Source: Massospora cicadina
Taxonomy: Eukaryota > Entomophthoromycota > Entomophthoromycetes > Entomophthorales > Entomophthoraceae
Length of the DNA: 64,000 bases
Direction of reading: 5' to 3'
Assembly (NCBI GenBank): GCA_022478985.1
Contig: JAKSZP010014859.1
Coordinates: 1 to 64,000, forward strand
In this document: positions 31,339 through 43,797 of the stretch, in pieces
How the letters are laid out: each line of letters starts with the position of its first letter
How positions within the stretch are numbered: the stretch's first letter is position 1
Translations under genes and position numbers: made by a program
The notes under the pieces: generated by a model
The model's input: only the letters and a program-made list of their open reading frames with translations
The model's database searches: none
Told to the model about the DNA's origin: nothing

Positions 31339-34300
31339 CTAGAGTTTTAGTATCTCCGACCATTGCTGATCAGCAATTGCCATTGCTAGCCACAGTTCTA
31401 GCATTAGCGGGCTTACAGGCCATTTGATTCTCAGTTGATTAGTTGCCTCATTGCTTGCAATGAGCGATCTGATGGGGAAAGCAAAACATTTGGCTTTATA
31501 ACACCCGGGGATTATATGCAAAAATTTTGAGATCTGAAGGAGCTGATTGGAAATAATTTGAATGGTCTTTAATATCAAACCTCTGTGATGGGGGCACTCG
31601 TTGCTCAAAACCTTGGTGATGAGCGCGAAGTGAATTACCCATGCACAATAATGGTAAATGAAGGCTTGTAGTTGGATCAGAGCCATTCTCAGGGTTTTTG
31701 TAAAGAAGAGGTCCTGCAATGGATGTATTCCCAGTGGCGATTGTTCGCCTGAAAGGATGTAACACATCATGGACCAGTGTTTTTTGAACACGGCGCATTC
31801 ATAGTAATGGTATGCTATGTCTGCTTCCAGTTCAGCGCATATGGGGCATTCTTTGTGCTGGTAGTCTGTGCCGCTGTGCTTGCCCAATTTGAAAGCCTAA
31901 TTTAGGATCTGCCAGGTTACCAAACTCTGTTTGGCCATTACCAAGTGGGAGTTCAGGCCCAATATCAACTCCTTCATTGGGTAGTTGGTGTCATGGCCTT
32001 CAATAGTCCAGTCATTTAGGATTTGTGGACAGGTGGGCGGATTGCACCCCAGTTTTGGGAGCGGATCCCCATATTCTATCAGCATCAATTTGTACCTTAT
32101 TCTGATCAACTTGGTTGCAATCCTCCCAGCTTGTTGTAGAAATCATTGCAGAATTATATGCTTTGACATTCCTTTAAATTTGGTTGACCTCTCAGTCCAA
32201 TCACTTAAATGACCATCCGCCCTGGCGCATGGCCCGATTGCATAGTCACTGGTAGTGTGGGGAACCTTTTTGGGAGGTAAAACACGGGTGGTTTGCCATC
32301 CATTCACATATTGATTGGGGAGACCAGCTCTTGGAGGCCTTGGGCTCTTCCCAGTTCACACCCCATGCTAGGGTCAGGCAGCGCATGTGCATCTGTGTTA
32401 GCTTCAGGAATGACTTCCCCCATATACACTGGGCGTGAGATTCAAAGTCCAAGAAGCCCATGCCTCCTTTGTTCTTTGGTTTTGACAGGGCTTCCAGTGG
32501 TATTGGTGCCACCTTCACCTTGATCCACAGGAAAGTTAGGAGCATTGACCTAATTTTCTTCTCTAAGTTCATGATCATTGGCAGCACATGAGCAACATAC
32601 CACAACTTTGAGAAGATGAAGACATTTATTGCCTGCACTTTCTCCTTGAGGCATAGTTTGGCGCTTTTCCAGCATGCCATTTGGATTGATAAACTTGACA
32701 ATACTTCCTGTTTGGTCTCCAGTACGGCTGGTCTCTCTTGTTGTTGAAGAGTATCCCAAGGTATCGGACTGTCTGGGAGTTCATAATTGGCGTTGTGTCA
32801 GTTGGCGGGCTGAAGCTTGGGTTGCCAACCCTCATCACTGAGGTTTTTGCCAAGTTGATTTTTGCGTTTGATGCTAGCTGATAGAGGTTTAATAGTTCCT
32901 CAGCGCCCTGGAGGTCAGTCAGTGAGCTTATTACTAATACCATATCATCCATGGAAGCTAGTATATTCAGTGTCATCTGGTTAGGGTGGACTAAACCCCA
33001 GAGCTTTGCATCCGCTGCTGCCAGTAGAGTGTTGGCTGCAAAGTTGAAGAGTATTGGTGACATAGGGTCGCCTTGGCAGAGACCTTGCCCAACAGGGAAT
33101 TTGTTGGTTATGCCATCTGCAACAATAACCTTCGTTATCAGGCCTGAGTTCAGTGTCGTTATCCATGCTCAAAACATGTTGGGGATACTGACTGCCTTTA
33201 GTGCCTTGTGAAGGAAAGACCACGCTACTCAGTCATATGCCTTTTCCATGTCAAGGAACATAAGGTACCCCTGTTTGATGCCCCTTGTATCCTGGATTAC
33301 GCTCTGGACTGAGCCAATGCTGTCCCATATACTACAGCCTTTGATGAAGCCATTCTGGGCACTATGGAGTGAGCGCAGTGCTGTTGCCATCAGTTGATTA
33401 GATAGTATGTGCATGAGCAGTTTATAATTGGCATCTGATAGTGCAATTGGGCGTCAGTTCTGAAGTTGGCGTCTGAGGCCTTTTTGTACAGAAGTACTAT
33501 TCAGGTCTCAGGGGGTGGAAGGTGAGTTGGTAGGGTGTACGGCTACCAACCTGAAGGTTGTGGGTTCAATTCCCGCCCTTCATACATTGATCAGGGTGCC
33601 AGCCAAAGGAAACTATTGGCGTTTAGTAGGCCTAATAACATGTTAACCTTACCCATGATGTAACCAGAAAAATTTGAGTCCTGATCCGGAGGTGGAAAAG
33701 ACTTTCTTTGATGGAGTTGACCCTGTTCAGGTTTCCTGTCATTTCTTTCTTTCATTTCTTTCTTTTGGTAATGCCTGTCCCCTGGTCAGCTTGCCTTGGT
33801 TAAATAGAAAATACTATTCAGGTCTCATGGCCTCCTGGAATTTGCTTGCCATTGTGCAAACAGTGGTTAAAGAGGGCTTTGAGCTCCAGTGCGATGCTGT
33901 CTCTGAATATGCTGTATATTTCTGCACACATATTGTCAGGGCCTGGTGCTTTCATTATTGGCGACTCCTTTAGCGCCTCTTAACTTCATCAATAGAGAAT
34001 TTGGCGGATAGCTTGGTGACATCTTCAAGCGTACAGCCCCCCAGTGCCGGCTTGGCCAGGTCAATAAGGGTTTTTGTTGCCAATTCGCTCATTTCTCATT
34101 GTCGGAAAGAGATCACCATAAAAAGCACAACCTTGTATTTGATAATTTTGGGGTCTGTTGATAATTCCCCTTCTGCTGTCTCCACTTCCCATACCCTAGC
34201 CTTAGTTTGGATTTCCTTGAGGCTTTTCAGGACATATTTGGTCATCGTCCCCGCTAGGCTCTGATATTGGTAAGTTACATTGGTTTGTCTCTCTGAGTCT

Positions 34301-34500
34301 TTCTTCATCATTATGGCCCGATACTTTTTGCGTGTTGTTTGGTACTCGCTCCACCAGTCTTTACTGTCCCAGCGGGTGAGCCTCAGCCTTTCAAATTTAG
34401 ACTTAAGTTGTTTCATAGCAGCAGTTCTCTTGTAGGATGTCTCTTTTTCAAACTTTATACTATTGTGTTTCATTTTCACTTTGATCCGGGTCCATTGCTC
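31339..34500 (-). pseudogene. LINE-D ORF2 C-terminal part: RT and zinc motif, split by a SINE
   Basis: RT: AQNGFIKGCSIWDSIGSVQS and GYLMFLDMEKAYD (33229-33370), MSPILFNFAANTLL (33020-33063), and SMDD followed by MVLV (about 32935-32955), where the family usually has FADD. Then NAKINLAKTSVMR and RYLGILFNNK follow. A C-terminal zinc motif CPICAELEADIAYHYYEC lies at 31792-31845 inside a 182-codon open frame. A SINE at 33511-33811 interrupts the fingers region. RT would prime on nicked target DNA. The Asp pair is present, but stops near 33228, 32600 and 31890 disable it. Confidence 0.85.
33511..33811 (+). mobile_element. Family-IV SINE inserted in LINE-D
   Basis: An exact 16-bp TSD tactattcaggtctca flanks it (33495-33510 and 33812-33827). 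The head is tRNA-like, with an A-box-like 'tgagttggtagggtg' and a very good B box 'gggttcaattcccgcc'. The 3' end 'tgtcccctggtcagc...ttaaata' resembles the tail of the other SINE families. It is younger than LINE-D, and its internal promoter looks the best preserved of all the SINEs here. Confidence 0.9.
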
Positions 34501-34566
34501 TAGCAGGTTTAACTCTAGGCAGTTGTTCAGATACGCTACCAGTTAATCCAGACCAGCGTCAACCTT

Positions 34567-35160
34567 TCAGCTCCAATCCCCATCCCTCAGTGTGGCTGGT
34601 GCCAATTGCCACTTGTGGTTGCTTGGAGGTTCATCAAGGTCAATCTCCACCCAGATGACCATGTGGTCACTTTCAGAATTTATGCTAACCTCACTGTTGG
34701 ATGTCATTGGCCTGAGCTCTGATGAAACTAGGATGTAGTCTAAACGTGATCCTGACAGTGGGGATCCAGCGGCGTCATATGACCACCGCGTTAGGTTGGC
34801 CAGGTCGTCATCCTCTTCATCAATTGTTAGGCACATCCCCAATTTGACTAAGTAATCGCGAATCTTGTCAGCCTTACTGTTGGGATATTCTCTCATCAGG
34901 AACATATCCCAGCTCACATTCGTCCAACAGTTCAGGTCACCTGCTATTACAATCGCCACTTTGGATGGCACTTCCACTAAGAATTCCCAAAAAATACAGT
35001 TTTTGTGGAGCTTCAGTGGGGCGTAGACTGCTGCCACTTGTATGCTCCTGCCAGTTTCTCTGTTTGTAGCCGTCACTATAAAGATCCTACCAGCATGAGT
35101 TTCTTCCATGAATTCCAGGTCTATTTTCTTGTCCATTGCAACTATCGCTACATGGTCCAT
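34567..35160 (-). pseudogene. LINE-D endonuclease domain, open over 197 codons
   Basis: This is an exonuclease-endonuclease-phosphatase fold. Seen in order are WMDHVAIVAMDKKIDLEFME, VAAVYAPLKLHK, VIAGDLNCW (GDxN motif), SRLDYILVSS and SDHMVIWVEIDL (SDH motif). The catalytic Asp/Asn and the last Asp-His are all present. This domain nicks target DNA to start integration. The frame is closed at 34567 by a stop just after 'RDGDWS', and the N-terminal end of the domain is degraded (35161-35300). Confidence 0.85.
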
Positions 35161-35660
35161 CCATAGGGCTTAATAGCCTATCTGGTGGGACCACAGGTGG
35201 TTTTTCGCATCACAGTTTGAACTTGGCACCATTTCCTTTTGGTTACCAGCTTGTGTTTCTGAAATAAAAATTAGGTGAATATTATTATTAGTTTTTAAAT
35301 GGTGCATTTTTCCTCCTCCTCATTTGTATGCTTGCCATCCCCCAAGCATTTTTGGTCTTTATCCTCATTTCCAGCTGCCCGACCCATGGGTATGAGGTTT
35401 AGCGTTGTCTGGGTTGTGGATCAAGTCCCTTACTAAGGTCTGGTTGGTCGATAATGGTGGTGTTGATGGTTGGCGGGGTACCATATTTGGTTTTTGGGGT
35501 CAGTTGGATGGCACTGGGATTATATTACTGGGCATCCTGTGTACCAGGAATTTGGTCACAATCCCCATCTCCATGTTGATGGATAATGGGGATGGTTTTA
35601 TGATCAGATCCAGGTGCCCCTTGTTCCCTGCTGGCAGAGCGGTGGATTCTCCCTCTTCCA

Positions 35661-38600
35661 TCAGTCATATTCGCACCCCTTTGTTTGATTTAATGGCAGA
35701 ACTTGATTTTTTAGTCGGTGATTGCCTGGCTGATTTTGTTGATTTCGTCGCTCCTGCTGCTTTTTCACCAGTTGCCTTAGTTTATTTGCTGATGACTTCC
35801 AATTTAATTTTGTATTCACTTTCATCTTGTCAAGCTTCAATTTTGACTTGCTGGCATCCTGCATCCGCCCTTGCTTGGGAGAATTTTTTGGGTTCGCCTT
35901 CTGCCATATAGACCTCCTCCCAGACCATCCATTCCACTTGGGTTGGACGTTTCTCTGTTGGTCTGAGGTTGGTTCCCTCATCCATTGCGTAAGATTTGGG
36001 GTTCAGATTTATAAACGGTTCATCATCTGCTTCAGGTCGCTTTGCCATTTCCCATTCCAATGCTTCTCTATGTGCCAGGTCCAATTCTTGTTGCTGGCAT
36101 TTCATATCTGCTACCTCCATTAAGTTGCATGGGATCCATTCTCTGGCTTTTGGGTGGAGGAAAGTCTTGGTACCCACCTTGGTGATTCCCCCAACGGGGT
36201 CATATTCATATTCCCGTGTAGTTTTACCTTTATGGTGGTGGCATTGAGCCATTGTGTGGCCATTCTGGTAGAAGAACGGCACACTTGTTTGTCATCCTCC
36301 TGTTTGATGTATACTACTCTATCAAGGCCGGGCAGGCGGATGAATCTGGGTAGAGCAATTTTGTTTGGTTTCATCCAGGGTGCCAGTTTGTATAGCGCTT
36401 CCACCGTCCAAGGGCGGAGGCACTTTGCGATGTAATAGCCACCAGCTTGCCAGAATTCTTGTACTTCCCCATAGTATGATAATATGGTACAGATCACTTC
36501 GTGCACCTACTCCTATTTGCAATCAGTGGGGAGATTCTGGAAGGTTACCCACCTTGCAGTTTGGTTGGTGTATCTGGTCTGTTCCATTTGCAGATAAATC
36601 CCCTGGTATTTGATGCCAATTTCGAGGAGTTTCTTGTGGTCCAACTTGCCTGGGATCGCTATATCTATATATCCTCATTTGGGTACTCAGTGGTGATCAA
36701 AGTCCCCTTCAGCTAGGACTTCTTCAAGTTCCTGATAAATTGACAATATCAGGTCAGACCATTCCTCCTCCTCCACTAGCTGCAGGAGGATTCAGATAGC
36801 ATCTTTTAGGTATGATTTTGGTGCCTGGCGATCTGTAAAGCCCCTGTTGATCAACTGACAGATGTACTCAATGTGGCTCCCTGCTCCATTCCAGGTGTTG
36901 TCTTCGGTATGCGCCACCACGGTGCTGTAGGATTTGGTTTTTGCGCTTGGTTTGGGTACTTTGGTGGGGGTCTTTCCCTTCAAAATCCAACTTACCAATT
37001 CATCGAGGCTGAATACCCAGTTGAGGAATGCTTTGATCTGGTGGATGCTGATACCTCAGTGGCTGATACTTATAGCCATTTGTGCTCCAATATCTAGGCT
37101 CTGCCAATCTAAGGCATCCGATGGTGAGAATCCCAGTTGGTACCAATTGAGGGCAGAATCTGGGCCACACGTTATGTGGATGTATTGTTGGAGGACCTCC
37201 AGTGTAATTGAGCTACGCTGGCACCAGTCTCTTACTGTGACACTATTCCAGCCCCCATATGTAAATACACATGCCATGTCTTCTGGAACACCTGCTTCAC
37301 TCCATTGTAACACTTTGGAGGGGGTGAAGCCTTCTGCGGCATATGGGGCCACTAGCATCAGTTTCGGGAAGAATTGCTTCCAATTCTGGATAGTTTTGAT
37401 GTGGATCCCCGCTTTGAGCCATTCTCAGCCCAAGTCTGGGGTCATGACCCCTTTCATCACTGTTGCCACCTGTGGTGAAATCTCATGTTCCATCCACGGT
37501 TGGTCTGATTGGGGGGTGAACCCCACTGCGTCCCAGTCTGCAGCCTCGGTGAGAGTTGCAGCATCATGCCAGATTTTCCACTTTTTGATTGGGAAAGGTC
37601 AGCCTCTAAGAGTTTTGTAAATCGGTTTAGTCACCCCCAGCTCTGCCCATTTGCGCACTAGGTCCATACTGGCCCCCACTTGAAACCAGTATTTTATATC
37701 CATTGGTGTGAATCTGTTGGCGGACCAGTTGATGGCCTCTTCCAGTGACCAATCCTGAAAGGGTCCCCATTCCACCACTTTTTCCTTTGTCTAGCCCACT
37801 TTCATCAGGTCTGATGTGGTGGCTGGTGGAATTTGGGTGTATGACCAGTGTAAGGCCTCAGTGGCCTTGAATCCAGCTGTGATCCATGGTAGTGCCTCCT
37901 CTGGGGAGAAAGTAATACTATACTATCCAGTGCTGTGTCCACTGGAATGGAGTGTCAGGCCCATTTTAGGGCCATTGAGGCATTCAGGAATCATTTCACA
38001 TACTCAGCTAACTCTGTTGGGTTGAGGCCCGAGCTCCCAACAGCTTGGGCATATTGTGCTGTAATGCCTGCCTTGTTGTACTCCATCACATTCAATAGGT
38101 CAATGCTGGCCTCCATCCAGGCTTTTGCATCCACCATTACTAAAATTTTTGCAGATTGTGGCCTCTATCACCTTGTACTCCACGGGGATCTTTATCCATT
38201 TCAGGGCATTTTCAGTCCTAACTCATGATGCCTTGAATAGTACTACCATGTTGATTGAGATTTGGGTGTTGAGCCAGCATTTGGCTGCTCTGGCAGAAAA
38301 TTTGTGGTCTCACCATATAGCTGCAATGACTGGTTTGATACCTTTGGAGACCCACTGAGTCACCATAGAGTACAGAAACTGGAGGGCCTCCCATTGTTTG
38401 ACCTCATGGGCAGACATGTCTCAGTGTGCAAACTTGTCTGACTAGATCAGTGTAAATTTAACTGGGGACTTGGCCACCAACTTGACCACTGTTGGGGTTT
38501 CCACCCCTTCCAGTAATATTTTTAGTTTTTTAGCCAAACTTTCTCAGGTGTCCAATCCCTCAGATTTGGTCCCTGATATAGTTTCACCCCCACCAAGGTT

Positions 38601-39210
38601 GGTCCCCAATAGATCATATTGGTCAGTGATTGGCTATTTGGGATCAGCTGTCAATTCATTGTTGAGTTAGAGTCCCTTGTCAGCATGACTTCATCAGGGA
38701 TTGTACCCGATGGTGTATTGGGGATCACGCCTGATAATTTTCTCATGTTGCCAAATCAATTTTGGTCAGGGGCCGTTTCACCCCCTGACTGGGCATTTTC
38801 AGAATTGGAGCCTGACTTCTTCTTCACTCAAATACCCTGAGAAGATTTGGTAAGTTTCTCCATATCAGTAGAAAACTTTTTATAGCTTTGCTCAGTTGGT
38901 TTGAGCTACTTATTTTGTCAATCAAATCCAAGTCAGTTTCAGATCCTACCAATTCTTTATCCAAGTTCTTTGTTTTTTTGGCAAAAATTTTCTTGCCCTG
39001 CAAGGCCCCAATCCCCTCTGCTGATTGAGGTTCAATGGGGAATATTCCTGACTCTGCTGTTCTCAGCATTGGGCCTTGCTCCTGGAAGGTTTCTCTTGTC
39101 TGGTTGTCATCAGTCACTGATCCTAGGGAGTTGACCCTGTTATCCATGCTAGTTGCAAGGGCACCATGACCCATCGATGCAATCACATGTTTCATCGTCG
39201 TTTGTGTCAC
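35661..39210 (-). pseudogene. LINE-D ORF1: W/GF repeats, RRM-like domain, zinc knuckle, basic tail
   Basis: Order on the minus strand: an acidic N-terminal region (39210-38824, then fragments to 38460), a degenerate W/GF repeat array (about 38400-37060), a linker with KTKSYSTVVA (about 36930), an RRM/DUF4283-like domain (36610-36300: WVTFQNLP, HEVICTILSYYGEVQEFW, RFIRLPGLDRVVY), a degraded zinc knuckle ending FYQNGHTMAQC (36245-36280), and a Gln/Lys-rich tail (35980-35661). Together that would be about 1,150 residues, far longer than usual LINE ORF1 proteins. It would bind LINE RNA. Frameshifts and stops occur about every 100 codons. Confidence 0.8.
37060..38400 (-). repeat. Protein-level tandem repeats (W/GF type) in LINE-D ORF1
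   Basis: Minus-strand translation gives a run of units of about 16-21 residues with the pattern A-x2-W-x3-G-[FIV]-x-P. Examples are SPEEALPWITAGFKATEALH, EEAINWSANRFTPMDIKYW, LVRKWAELGVTKP, TEAADWDAVGFTPQS, EWLKAGIHIKTIQNW, PSKVLQWSEAGVPED and DSALNWYQLGFSPSDALDWQ. The DNA itself is not an obvious tandem repeat, so the array is old at the protein level. Regular Trp and Gly-Phe spacing suggests short helical hairpins. I cannot name a family with certainty. Confidence 0.7.
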
Positions 39211-39547
39211 CAGATCATTACTTGACGTACATGTGTTATATTACCCTTCCCCATTTCTAGTTATGTGGGGGCTTGGGCCCACAGGAAGTTCATTAGATGG
39301 TACTTCCATCATAGCATCCTTCATATTATTATTGTTGATTAATAGCGGTGCAGGCAAGACATCCATTTCTATGTGCTGTGCACAGACAGGTGGATTGACT
39401 TCCCTACGCTTGGGTGGTTGGCCGTTGTTCACTGCTCTATAGTTGCAGTGCGCACTGGCAGTTGGTTGCTCTCTCAATTCTTGTTCAGTTCACTTTTTGA
39501 TTTAAAAAGTGATGTATATGAGAGAGAAAAAAGCCAATTATGCTAGA

Positions 39548-41711
39548 GGAGACATTTTTAAAAATAATTGGATTTTTGATTCAGTTTTGATTTAGATAAA
39601 ATTGTTAAATACCTGAATGACCACTAACCACTTAACAAAACCATTTAAAATATCAAATCAGCTGAATATCAAACTACTCAGCTGTAACAATATAGTGAAT
39701 ACCATCAAAGTATATATTGGATTTTCACTTGTTACATATAAAACTTTTTATTTTACCATTAAAATAATATTTTTTAAAATTCATAAACCTTCTTAAGCAT
39801 GCACACAACAACTCACTAAAGTTTCATCACAATTGGATGAATGGTATAGAATGCATTTGGGACATACAGACAGACAAAGATACAGATGGACATTCATTTT
39901 TAACCAACTTTGAAAAAGAAGGAGGTTATCAATTCGACCTGTATGTTTTTTTAGATGTTTATTCGCGCATAACTGAAAATACTGGGCCTATTTTGATCAT
40001 CGTCTCCAAAATCGAGGATGCTCCAATTTAGGTCCCATTTTACTTTTGTAAGTATTGGGCAAGTATAAGCCTATTAATTTAGTAAATATATCAAATTGGG
40101 CTCGGAAGCGATAGATACTTGTGGGACTAACACAACTCCGGATAAACGTTTTTCCGGCATCAGTCAAGTGATAGCTTCGAAGCACTTTTGATATGTCCTA
40201 TGGCTGGGGGGTATGTTCAAAATTCAGTCAGTATGAGCTCATAGCGGGATGAGCTTAAATCATTATAGAGGCTATCATTTTTGCATGATTTAAGCAATAA
40301 AATCATCTAAATTTAATAAAATGGATTATTTTAGATAACGATCAATAAATTTACTTAGCTTGACTATTAAAAGCAACCAAATCTAATAAAATGAATTATT
40401 GTAAATGGTGATCAGTAAATTTGGCATACGTTGACCAATAAAGTCATCTAAATTTAATAAAATGAGTATTGTAGATGGTGATCTGTAACTTTAGTATAAT
40501 TTGACCAATAAAATCAACTAAATTTAATAAAATGAGTTATTATAATATTTGTTTATAAGATACTATATATAAAATATATATAATGAGTTTTATTTTTAGA
40601 GAAAAAACAAGGGGCCAAAAAGGATATATATAGATAGTAATATTTAATAAAAGTAGGAAAAAGAGCCATTTTTAAAAATGCACTAATTTTTTAGGGGAAA
40701 AGAGCTAGGAATAAAGGTTTTTGGGAAAAAAGAACCTTCTCAAAAAAATTTTGGGAAAAAAAGAGCCTCCTTTAAAAAAAGCTCTAAAAAGTATGCTATG
40801 ATTGAGAAAATATACCTCCTCAATAAAACCCTTTTTTGAAGTTGGCGCCATATTTTGACAAACTTATAATAGCCATTTATAATTTATATACTCAGTACTA
40901 TTTATATTAGGATGCTTATAGTTTACACTTGGACCCAATCCAGACATAAAATATAATTTGTATTTGTGAGCAAAATTCTATAATTAAATTTAAAATATGG
41001 TGCCAACTTCAAAAAGGGTTTTATTGAGTAATCTTAATTTCTCAATTATTTCATAATTTTTAGAGCTTTTTTTAAATGAGGTTCTTTTTTCCCCAAAGTT
41101 TTTTTATATATAAACATAATAAAAGCAAGTGTTTATGTATGTGCAATGCCCATCCAAAACTACAGCATGTAGAATCTTGAAAATTTGGATATAAGTGGAT
41201 GGGATAAAGTCCTTATGAACCTCAAAGCCAGAATTTTAATTTTATAATAAAATAAAAAGCTTTATATGTAAGGAGTGAAAATGCTATATATTTCATAGTA
41301 TTTGGTATATTGTTACAGCTGAGCAGTTTAATATTTAGTTGGTTCAAAATTTTCAAATTTACCTTCCAGGCTAGCTAAAGCTTTGAAATCTGGCACAATT
41401 ATATATCTCCAATGACAGTACAATAATCTATTAGAAAAATTACAAAAAGTATTGTTTTTTCAAAAAAGCTATTATCTGACATAGATATGTCTTATTACTG
41501 GGATAAGTTCAAAATATGAAGTATTAAATGATATCATAGTGTGAAAACCTTTAGTATTGTATAGTAATTAGTAAGTTTAGTATTTGATAATTGAACCAAT
41601 TAAATAAACTAAGTAAATAAAGTTAAATATAAGTATTATAAATGGCAATTAGTAAGTTTATTAAAGATAATCAAACCAATTAAATCACCAAAATAAATAA
41701 TTTAAATGAAG
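39548..41711. repeat. AT-rich repeats to the right of LINE-D
   Basis: No gene is supported. 39548-39800 matches the left flank of LINE-D. 40260-40560 is a tandem array of ~78-bp units ('aaatttaataaaatgagt', 'tgtagatggtgat'). 40690-40790 has gagcc-type polypurine strings (aaaaaagagcctcc). 40835-41100 matches 1-260. 41110-41240 is the 'aaagcaagtgt' repeat. 41480-41711 is R-type sequence like 61168-61330. Confidence 0.75.
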
Positions 41712-41726
41712 TAATATAGATGGCAA

Positions 41727-42051
41727 GGGGGTGTGGCATAGTCAGGAGGGCATCCCACTATCACCCCTCATGTCATGGGTTCAAATCCTGTCATGACAAA
41801 AATTGCATTAATTGCATTTCTGTGCCAAGAGGATATCAATACATGTGGATTTGCACACCATGCCTCAGTCTGACCAAGCGAATCAGTGAAGTAAGATTCA
41901 TGTAATCCTGGCCAATCAGAACATGTGCAGGAAAAGTTTTACCCCCAGTACTTGGGATTTGTCCTCCACTACTATATTGTCACTTCCTACTCCCTATCCT
42001 CTCTATTGGTGCGGTATATTTGTCCCAATGTCTGCCCACCTCAAATAAAAT
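41727..42051 (+). mobile_element. Family-I SINE, 325 bp
   Basis: The TSD is taatatagatggcaa (41712-41726) and taatatagattgcaa (42052-42066). A tRNA-like head has A box 'tggcatagtcagg' and B box 'gggttcaaatcctg'. A unique body follows, then the common tail TTGGTGCGGTATATTTGTCC...GCCCACCTCAAATAAAA. It is inserted in an R-type tandem array, which continues on both sides. Transcription by RNA polymerase III from the internal boxes is expected for such elements. Confidence 0.9.
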
Positions 42052-42066
42052 TAATATAGATTGCAA

Positions 42067-43642
42067 TTAGTGTGTTTAGTGCTGGTAATTAAACCAATTA
42101 AATAACCTAAATAAATAAATAAATAAGTAAATTAAATGAGGCATTATAGATGGTCATTAGAATGTTTAGTATTTATTTGAACCAATCAAATCAGCTAACT
42201 AAATAGATTAAATAAAGTATTATAGATGGCTATCTTTTTATTTAGTATAAGATTGGACCAATCAAATTCAGACAAATAAATAAAACCAAGTATTGTATAT
42301 AGCCATAGTTAATTTAAGTATGAAATTGGACCAATCAAATCACAGAAATAACCATCAACCTCTTACTCAAAATCACTTAGCCTATCAAACAAAAAATAAT
42401 ATCAAACTGCTCAGTCAAAATAGTATATCAATTCTAATTTAGTCTTATATACCATTTTTATATATTATATTATTTATATTTGTCTTTCTATGAGTGAAAG
42501 ATAAGGAAAACCACCCAGTGTTGATTCTCCATATTCATAATTTTTTTGTAATAAGTTTGGTTATTTTTGGTCATTTTTTAGGAGAAATTATGAAACAGAT
42601 ATATATAATGATAAAAGCAAGTGTGTGTGCATATGCGCAATGCCCAGCCAAAACTATGGCATACAAAGCTTTAAATTTTGGTTATATATGGATGATAAAG
42701 GGGTTTGTGTGCACCTCAAAGCTGGATCTTTAATATTCACAATAAACTAAAAAGTTTAATATGTAAGATGTACAATTTTAATATATTTTTGATAGAATTC
42801 AGTATATTGGTACAGCTAAACTTTTAGTATTTGGTTGATCAATAGGTTAAATAGTTTTGGCAAACGGTTGGTGGGTTTATTTGATTAATAAGCTTGATTG
42901 TTTTAGTAAGCAGTTATTGATTGGTTTATTCAATAAGTTGATTTGTTTTTATAAGTTGTTAATGTTTTTTGCATTTGGTTGATTTAAAGATACAACAATT
43001 GGTTTTGGCTGGATGGGTGTTTGGTGGATTTAGAGTTGATTTAATAGGCTCAATGGTTTCAGGTAAATGGTTAATTTTTTAGTTAATTATGATATGTTTA
43101 ATTGGTTTTGGGTGATTGGTTGGTAATTAAACAACTTTGAAAAAAAGAAGGTTCTCAATTTGACCTGTATATATTTTTTCTATATTTTCACGCATAACTC
43201 TGAAACTACTGGACCAATTCAGTTTGTTTCTTTCTCAAAAATAGAGGGTGCTCCATCTTAGATTCCACTTTACTTTTGTAAGTATTTTTTAGTATATGCC
43301 CATTAATTTCAGTAAGTATATTAAAATGGACCATAAGCAATGGATTTTGATTGCGGGAATGTTCATTGCTAGGTAAGCTTGCTTCTTGCATTGGTGAAGC
43401 AGTAGTTTCAACTTAACTTTTGCTATAATATATGGCCTATAGTTGGGGATATGTTCAAAATCCAGGCAAGAATGATATCATAGTGCAACAAACATAAATC
43501 ATTATAGATGCATATCTATTCTGCATAGTTTGACCAAAAAAATAAATCTAATAAAATAAATTATTGTAGATGTCAATCAGTAAATTAGTTAGATTTATTA
43601 ATAAAAATTAACCAAATTTAATAGATTAAAGTATTAGTATTT
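42067..43642. repeat. R-type AT- and GT-rich sequence
   Basis: No gene is seen. It is collinear with 8100-8590 and 9171-10169 of R1, without the 561-bp insert. 42820-43110 is the GT-rich stretch of 'ttggttgatt' words. Around 43420-43470 it keeps the phrase that Gypsy-2 interrupts at 10169. Confidence 0.8.
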
Positions 43643-43652
43643 GTTTATAAGA

Positions 43653-43787
43653 GGGTGGTTAGACTGGCAGGTAAAGCTGCATCCACCTTAGTGCAGGTTT
43701 CAAGTTTGAAACCTGTACTGGCTAGAAAAAATTCTCAGTGTGGTATATTTGTCCCAAGGTCGACCCACCTCTAATATAAAAGTATTA
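43653..43787 (+). mobile_element. Family-III SINE, full-length single copy
   Basis: 135 bp. The head 'gggtggttagactggcagg' and 'aagtttgaaacctg' carries A- and B-box-like segments. The tail is GGTATATTTGTCCCAAGG then CGACCCACCTC. The TSD gtttataaga lies at 43643-43652 and 43788-43797. An empty site is visible at 40560 ('tttgtttataagatac'). Confidence 0.85.
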
Positions 43788-43797
43788 GTTTATAAGA

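Larger units (their letters stand above)
31229..39532 (-). mobile_element. LINE-D, near full-length non-LTR retrotransposon, minus strand
   Basis: 8.3 kb, including a 301-bp SINE. An exact 15-bp TSD gccaattatgctaga flanks it (31214-31228 and 39533-39547). The 3' end on the minus strand is AATAAAGTATGGAGTTCATG plus an A-run. It contains a very long ORF1 (39210-35661), then endonuclease (35160-34567), RT (34500-32250) and a zinc motif (31845-31792). It is the full-length relative of LINE-C. Several stops and frameshifts are present, but the domains are much better preserved than in the other LINEs. Confidence 0.92.

Noticed and set aside
35405..35911. 168-codon + strand frame
   Set aside because: It is antisense to the Lys/Gln-rich tail of LINE-D ORF1 and its hydrophobic look comes from reading Lys/Glu codons backward.
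36934..37620. 228-codon + strand frame, the longest open frame in the window
   Set aside because: It is antisense to the W/GF repeat region of LINE-D ORF1. Stops are rare on this strand because of the biased codons of the minus-strand gene. It shows no motif of its own.
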